A DNA stretch of 22,474 nt from a virus. Made by a program: the position numbers and the translations under genes. The notes under the pieces are model-generated. The model did not search any database, was not told the origin of the DNA, and saw nothing but the letters and a program-made list of their open reading frames with translations. The DNA is taken from positions 1-22,474 of IMG/VR virus record IMGVR_UViG_3300007234_000117; one strand, given 5' to 3'. Shown one piece after another: positions 19,205-22,474 of this stretch (position 1 is its first letter; every line of letters starts with the position of its first letter).

Positions 19205-19808
19205 GGTCGCAGTGATCGGTCAGGCCGATAGTCGGAAGGACGCACCTTTCGACGACAAGTCCTGGGAGATATGGGGCCTTCCCTGGGATACCAAACTACG
19301 TAGGGTGGATCGTCTATTTGATATGTACGACCATCAAGTTATGGTTCCCGACAAGTCGTACCTCAAGAAGGCTGAGAAGTCTGGCGTAGTGTTATATATG
19401 CGCGAGCCTATCTGTCGTCGGTCTAAGAAGTTCCCTCTGGATGAGATTATCGAGGCGTACTTCGATGACTTTAGTTGTACGCTTTGCTACATGGTCGCCC
19501 TCGCTATCTACGAAGGTGTTGACGAGATTGGCTTGTGGGGCATCGACATGGAGAAGATGGGTGAGTATGAGACCCAACGCCCTGCGATGTACCGTTGGTT
19601 AGGGCTAGCCCAAGGGCTCGGTATAAAAATCACCATTCCCCCTGCTAGTCCCCTCCTTAAACCTTTGTACCAATACGGGAGAGACGTACTCCCTATAGAC
19701 TTCTCCTTAGGTCGTACTGAACTCCTTACAGCCCTTCAGTATTTCCTAGCGAAATCCTCGCCGATGGAGCGAGAGTTGTTCATTCAGAACTTCAAATCAA
19801 AACCCTAA
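19197..19808 (+). CDS. Rossmann-like protein, unknown function (203 aa)
   Basis: Begins at GTG 19197 with RKVAVIGQADSRKDAPFDDKSWEIWGLPWD. The beta strand plus Gly start resembles a nucleotide-binding Rossmann fold. Later there is a conserved-looking segment YEGVDEIGLWGIDMEKMGEYETQRPAMYRWLGLAQGLGIKITIPPASPLLKP. This resembles phage proteins distantly related to MptE/DUF115 or glycosyltransferase-like enzymes. The resemblance is from memory and weak. Its place between scaffold and capsid is unusual for a T7-like phage, where these two genes normally adjoin. It might modify a capsid component or sugar, but nothing in the sequence proves it. Confidence 0.65.
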   Translation: MRKVAVIGQADSRKDAPFDDKSWEIWGLPWDTKLRRVDRLFDMYDHQVMVPDKSYLKKAEKSGVVLYMREPICRRSKKFPLDEIIEAYFDDFSCTLCYMVALAIYEGVDEIGLWGIDMEKMGEYETQRPAMYRWLGLAQGLGIKITIPPASPLLKPLYQYGRDVLPIDFSLGRTELLTALQYFLAKSSPMERELFIQNFKSKP

Positions 19809-19858
19809 TTCAACGCGACTAGCCGTCGCTAGAATACGGCACGTTCCTTGTTACCTGT

Positions 19859-19879
19859 TCTCAAGGTGGCTCCTTGAGA
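19859..19879. other. 8-bp hairpin in the 200-base gap before the virion protein gene
   Basis: TCTCAAGG (19859-19866) and CCTTGAGA (19872-19879) flank a five-base loop. No T-run follows, so it is not a classical terminator. The gap 19809-20008 also holds a smaller inverted repeat, CTAGC...GCTAG (19819-19832), and an AT-rich stretch just before the next gene. A late promoter would be expected here, but no good copy of the 25-base element is present. Confidence 0.4.
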
Positions 19880-20008
19880 GAGGCTCAGCGTGTCGTGTGT
19901 GACCCTAAGTACTCTAGACCTGGCTACGGCTGGATAATCTATCGAGGACGGGGAATCCGAAACTTCACCCTCAATAATAACAATAACCATAACAGGTGAA
20001 CAAAACCT

Positions 20009-20518
20009 ATGGCTCATGTAGTTGGCTTTGCAGCCACTGTGTACGCTCAGTTCGTTCAGTCTTGTGCCGCTGCTTCGGAGTTTGAAGTCGGTCTGTCCAG
20101 CTATGAGAACTTTGCTGAGACCCCGATTGGTAAATCTCCGTTCACGGATATGACTGACTCGGACACTATTGCGTACAAAGCCGTTTCCCTGGACGATCCG
20201 TCCAAGTGGGAAATCGGTATTGCGACGTACGATGATACCAACAAACAGTTGGACCGCCTTGACGCGAATGTCATCGCATCTAGTAATTCAAACAACAGAG
20301 TGAACTTCCTCCGCTCGGATTCGTCCAAGAGTGGTCAAGTTCTAGTCGAAGGTATTGCCTTCGTCTCACACGACAATGCCTACACCATCACCAACCACAC
20401 TGCCGACCGCGCTATGGACTGCGACACCGCAGCCGACGCGGAGATTGCCGACGTTGTAGGGACCTTGATTCAGGACCTTATCGACGCTGGCGTCATCACC
20501 GGCACCGTGGCGGCTTAA
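20009..20518 (+). CDS. Putative virion protein (possible head decoration or fibre)
   Basis: 169 aa with AGGTGA about nine bases before the ATG. Starts MAHVVGFAATVYAQFVQSC. Most of the protein is beta-rich and polar (FEVGLSSYENFAETPIGKSPF; VLVEGIAFVSHDNAYTITNHT), with a C-terminal helix and Gly/Ala ending DVVGTLIQDLIDAGVITGTVAA that resembles ends of small phage head-decoration or fibre proteins. It lies 14 bases upstream of the capsid gene and so would be transcribed with it at high level. Assignment as virion protein is by context; it has no recognised T7 counterpart. Confidence 0.55.
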   Translation: MAHVVGFAATVYAQFVQSCAAASEFEVGLSSYENFAETPIGKSPFTDMTDSDTIAYKAVSLDDPSKWEIGIATYDDTNKQLDRLDANVIASSNSNNRVNFLRSDSSKSGQVLVEGIAFVSHDNAYTITNHTADRAMDCDTAADAEIADVVGTLIQDLIDAGVITGTVAA

Positions 20519-20532
20519 GGAGGTCATAGATT

Positions 20533-21522
20533 ATGGCTGGTACTCCCTCTAATCCGGCACGTTTCGGTTATGGTCAGTCCGCGTCGGACTCCCGTAACCT
20601 GTGGCTGGATGTCTTCGGCGGCGAAGTTATGGCAGCTTTTGACCTTGCTACTGTCTTTATGGACAAGCATGAGGTCAAGACTGTTAGCGGCGGCGCTCGA
20701 AGCTACAAGTTCCCGAAGACGTGGAAAGCGACTTCGGAATATCACACTCCTGGTACTGAACTGCTGGGTGAAGACATCGATACGACCGAAGTCCAGATCA
20801 CCGTTGATGACATCCTCGTGTCGCACACGGCTTTGTCGGACCTCGACAAGATGCTCTCGCACTTTGACGTTCGGTCTAAGTTCGCGGACGCAATGGGTGC
20901 GGAACTGGCTAAGGTGTTCGATAAGAACGTCGCCCGTCAGTTGATCACCACCGCCCGTTCGACTGCTGATGGTCCGTTCCCGGCTGGTAACGTCATTACT
21001 GACGCCAACGCTGTGAACACCTCAACGACTAGCGGTATTGAGTGGATCGAAGTGATCCGCGAAATGAACCGTGTGTGGTTCGAGGCGGATGTCCCTGAAA
21101 CGGCCCCGCGTTATCTCGCAGTCAACTGGTACGTCTTTGACGCTATCAAGTATGCAGCGGATTCGAATGGTAATTACCTCGTCCTCAACCGTGACTTTTC
21201 TGGTCAACCCTCCTCGGGTGGAATCAACTCTCGCGTTGAGTCGATGGTCATTGATGGTGTTACGGTCCTTAAGACTCGTAACGCGCCATTCGTGACGGAT
21301 GAGTCGGCTGCGACTAACGTCTACGCGAAGTATCGCGGTGACTACTCCACCACCACCGGTATTGGCTGGGTTCCCATGGCTATTGGTACCGTCAAGGTGA
21401 TGGACATTAACTTCGAGTCCGAGCGCGACACGCGTCGTCTCGAAGACTTCCTCGTGGCGAAGATGTTGGTGGGTCATGGCACCCTCCGACCTGAATGCGC
21501 CATTGAGGTGAAGACCTCGTAA
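20533..21522 (+). CDS. Major capsid protein (T7 gp10A-like)
   Basis: 329 aa, close to the 345 aa of T7 gp10A. The N-terminus ends in FGYGQSASDSRNLWLDVFGGEVMAAFDLATVF, then KTVSGGARSYKFPKTWKATSEYHTPGTELLG, typical of T7-like capsids (g.y...lFl..fsGEvlaAF...t.....h..RtI..GKSaqFP..G...a.YHtpG.el). The C-terminus is LEDFLVAKMLVGHGTLRPECAIEV, like the mk.avGhG.lRpe ending of the family. The Shine-Dalgarno AAGGAGGTC (20518-20526) is near perfect, in line with high expression. The fold should be HK97-type. No slippery site for a gp10B-like frameshift product was seen at the 3' end. Confidence 0.95.
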   Translation: MAGTPSNPARFGYGQSASDSRNLWLDVFGGEVMAAFDLATVFMDKHEVKTVSGGARSYKFPKTWKATSEYHTPGTELLGEDIDTTEVQITVDDILVSHTALSDLDKMLSHFDVRSKFADAMGAELAKVFDKNVARQLITTARSTADGPFPAGNVITDANAVNTSTTSGIEWIEVIREMNRVWFEADVPETAPRYLAVNWYVFDAIKYAADSNGNYLVLNRDFSGQPSSGGINSRVESMVIDGVTVLKTRNAPFVTDESAATNVYAKYRGDYSTTTGIGWVPMAIGTVKVMDINFESERDTRRLEDFLVAKMLVGHGTLRPECAIEVKTS

Positions 21523-21544
21523 GAAGGTCTAGTTCCTCCAACTG

Positions 21545-21577
21545 CCCCCCTTGGTTTCGACCAAGGGGGGTCTTTGT
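21545..21577 (+). terminator. Intrinsic terminator after the capsid gene
   Basis: CCCCCCTTGGT (21545-21555) pairs perfectly with ACCAAGGGGGG (21560-21570) around a TTCG tetraloop, followed by TCTTTGTTGTTT. It is 22 bases after the capsid stop, the same place as the T7 late terminator after gene 10, and would partly stop transcription before the tail genes. Confidence 0.93.
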
Positions 21578-21595
21578 TGTTTATAGGGAAGACAT

Positions 21596-22198
21596 ATGTC
21601 TCTGACTAAAATTCAAGCCGTCAACATCATGCTTGATGCAATCGACGAGGAGCCTGTGTCCTCTCTCGACTCGGGCCTCCCCGACGCCGAGACCGCTGAG
21701 CGGTTTCTTGATCGCGTTACAAAGGATGTTCTGACGAAGGGCTGGAACTGTAACACTGAGTACGATTGGAAGCTCACTCGTGATGCTAACACCGAGTACC
21801 GTGTTCCAAATAAAGCTATGCGTATCGACACCACAGGTGTTGATAAAGATATAAAAGTTTCCGTCCGTGATGATAGTGGTGTTCGTAAACTCTACGACAT
21901 TAAGAACCAGACGTTCACTTGGACGAATAAACCGACGCTCTACGTCGAGATCACTTGGGAGTACGACTTCGCGGACCTCCCCCACGAACTTCAGAGCTTC
22001 ATTGCGTACCATGCGGCGCGTAAATTCCAGAAGTCCGAAATGGGGTCTGTCGCCCTCGATACGTTCACAGCGGAAGACGAGGCATCTGCCTGGGCCGCGT
22101 TAATGGACTACGAGGCTGACCAAGAGGACGCGAACGAACTCACCGATAACTCCCACGGCTATTACATTTCACAACGAACGGGGCAACGGACTTTCTAA
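21596..22198 (+). CDS. Tail tubular protein A (T7 gp11-like)
   Basis: 200 aa, against 196 in T7. The opening SLTKIQAVNIMLDAIDEEPVSSLDSGLPDAETAERFLDRV matches the family (ln.mLsaIGe.PV.sL...n.da..A...L). It continues TKGWNCNTEYDWKL and ends LMDYEADQEDANELTDN, as in other gp11-type proteins. The protein forms the ring between portal and nozzle. AGGGAAG (21583-21589) precedes the ATG at about six bases. Its stop overlaps the next ATG (TAATG). Confidence 0.93.
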   Translation: MSLTKIQAVNIMLDAIDEEPVSSLDSGLPDAETAERFLDRVTKDVLTKGWNCNTEYDWKLTRDANTEYRVPNKAMRIDTTGVDKDIKVSVRDDSGVRKLYDIKNQTFTWTNKPTLYVEITWEYDFADLPHELQSFIAYHAARKFQKSEMGSVALDTFTAEDEASAWAALMDYEADQEDANELTDNSHGYYISQRTGQRTF

Positions 22199-22474
22199 TG
22201 GCGTCCCTTGAGGAGCAACGTATCAAGACGTTGCATCAGGGGGTCTCGCGGCAACCTGATGCCGTACGGCTCCCTGGACAGGTCCAAGAGGCCGACAACT
22301 GTTTATTCAGTGTCGTCTCTGGTGGCTTTGAGAAGCGTATGGGCTCTGAGTACCAAACTGCTATCCCGGAGATCGGGACCAGTGATGTTGTCGCCGCTCA
22401 CGCTTATGAGCGAGACTCCACGGAGCAATATTGGATATTCATCAACGCGGGTATTCCCATTATCTATGACTCAT
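22198..22474 (+). CDS. Tail tubular protein B (T7 gp12-like), 5' part only
   Basis: The first 92 codons of the tail nozzle gene; the rest lies beyond the window. The N-terminus LEEQRIKTLHQGVSRQPDAVRLPGQVQEADNCLFSVVSGG, then FEKRMGSEY, is the standard start of gp12-like proteins (...q.i.nl..GVSqQp...R..gq...q.N.....v.GL.kRpgt). It overlaps the gp11 gene by TAATG. The TTEQYWIFI-like stretch STEQYWIFINAG also fits the family. Confidence 0.92.
   Translation, partial: MASLEEQRIKTLHQGVSRQPDAVRLPGQVQEADNCLFSVVSGGFEKRMGSEYQTAIPEIGTSDVVAAHAYERDSTEQYWIFINAGIPIIYDS

Noticed and set aside
21478-21545. T7-like frameshift site producing a longer minor capsid protein
   Set aside because: No slippery run is seen near the capsid stop, and the terminator begins 22 bases later, leaving little room for an extension.
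1-22474. CRISPR array
   Set aside because: The repeats found are short, tandem and lack regular unique spacers.

Overview
The window is a contiguous piece of a T7-like podovirus genome (Autographiviridae-type layout). Every convincing gene is on the + strand, most genes abut or overlap by 1-20 bases, and the order follows T7: small early genes, a single-subunit phage RNA polymerase, ssDNA-binding protein, endonuclease, primase-helicase, family A DNA polymerase, 5'-3' exonuclease, then portal, scaffold, capsid and tail-tube genes. The window stops inside the tail tubular protein B gene; internal virion proteins, tail fibre, terminase and lysis genes are not in it. A tyrosine integrase upstream of the RNA polymerase, an apparent adenosylcobalamin-type ribonucleotide reductase, a MazG-like pyrophosphohydrolase and a DUF3310 protein recall integrase-bearing T7-like phages of marine bacteria and alphaproteobacteria. 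The host cannot be fixed from sequence alone; the moderate base composition argues against an AT-rich host such as SAR11.

Layout. 1-1500: seven small early genes, mostly unrecognised. 1493-1750: a T7-type promoter candidate followed by dense short repeats just upstream of the integrase (1759-2877). 2938-3600: small genes and a cluster of palindromic operator-like sites. 3624-6265: the RNA polymerase, which is not one gene. Its N-terminal part (274 aa) and its catalytic part (554 aa) are separated by about 180 bases that carry a third small reading frame. Each of the three has its own Shine-Dalgarno sequence and they lie in three different frames. 6297-13269: a second copy of the 25-base promoter candidate, then SSB, a RusA-like resolvase, small proteins, primase-helicase (with a likely internal start giving a zinc-finger-less short form, as in T7), an HNH endonuclease, DNA polymerase, a tiny membrane peptide, and the exonuclease, whose frame runs 238 bases into the DUF3310 gene. 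13015-16284: nucleotide metabolism (DUF3310, MazG-like, ribonucleotide reductase), a small HNH protein, a small unknown protein and a GNAT acetyltransferase. 16287-22474: virion genes with two strong intrinsic terminators, one after the scaffold gene and one after the capsid gene. An unknown Rossmann-like protein and a putative virion protein lie between scaffold and capsid.

How it fits together (inference): host RNA polymerase would transcribe the early genes. The phage polymerase would then act at promoters of the type at 1493 and 6297 to drive integrase and replication genes. Host-derived and RNR-made nucleotides feed a T7-style replisome. The late block is punctuated by terminators that set capsid dosage. 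The most unusual points are the split RNA polymerase, the overprinted Ser/Thr-rich exonuclease tail, the conserved promoter motif, and the repeat and operator arrays around the integrase and polymerase genes.
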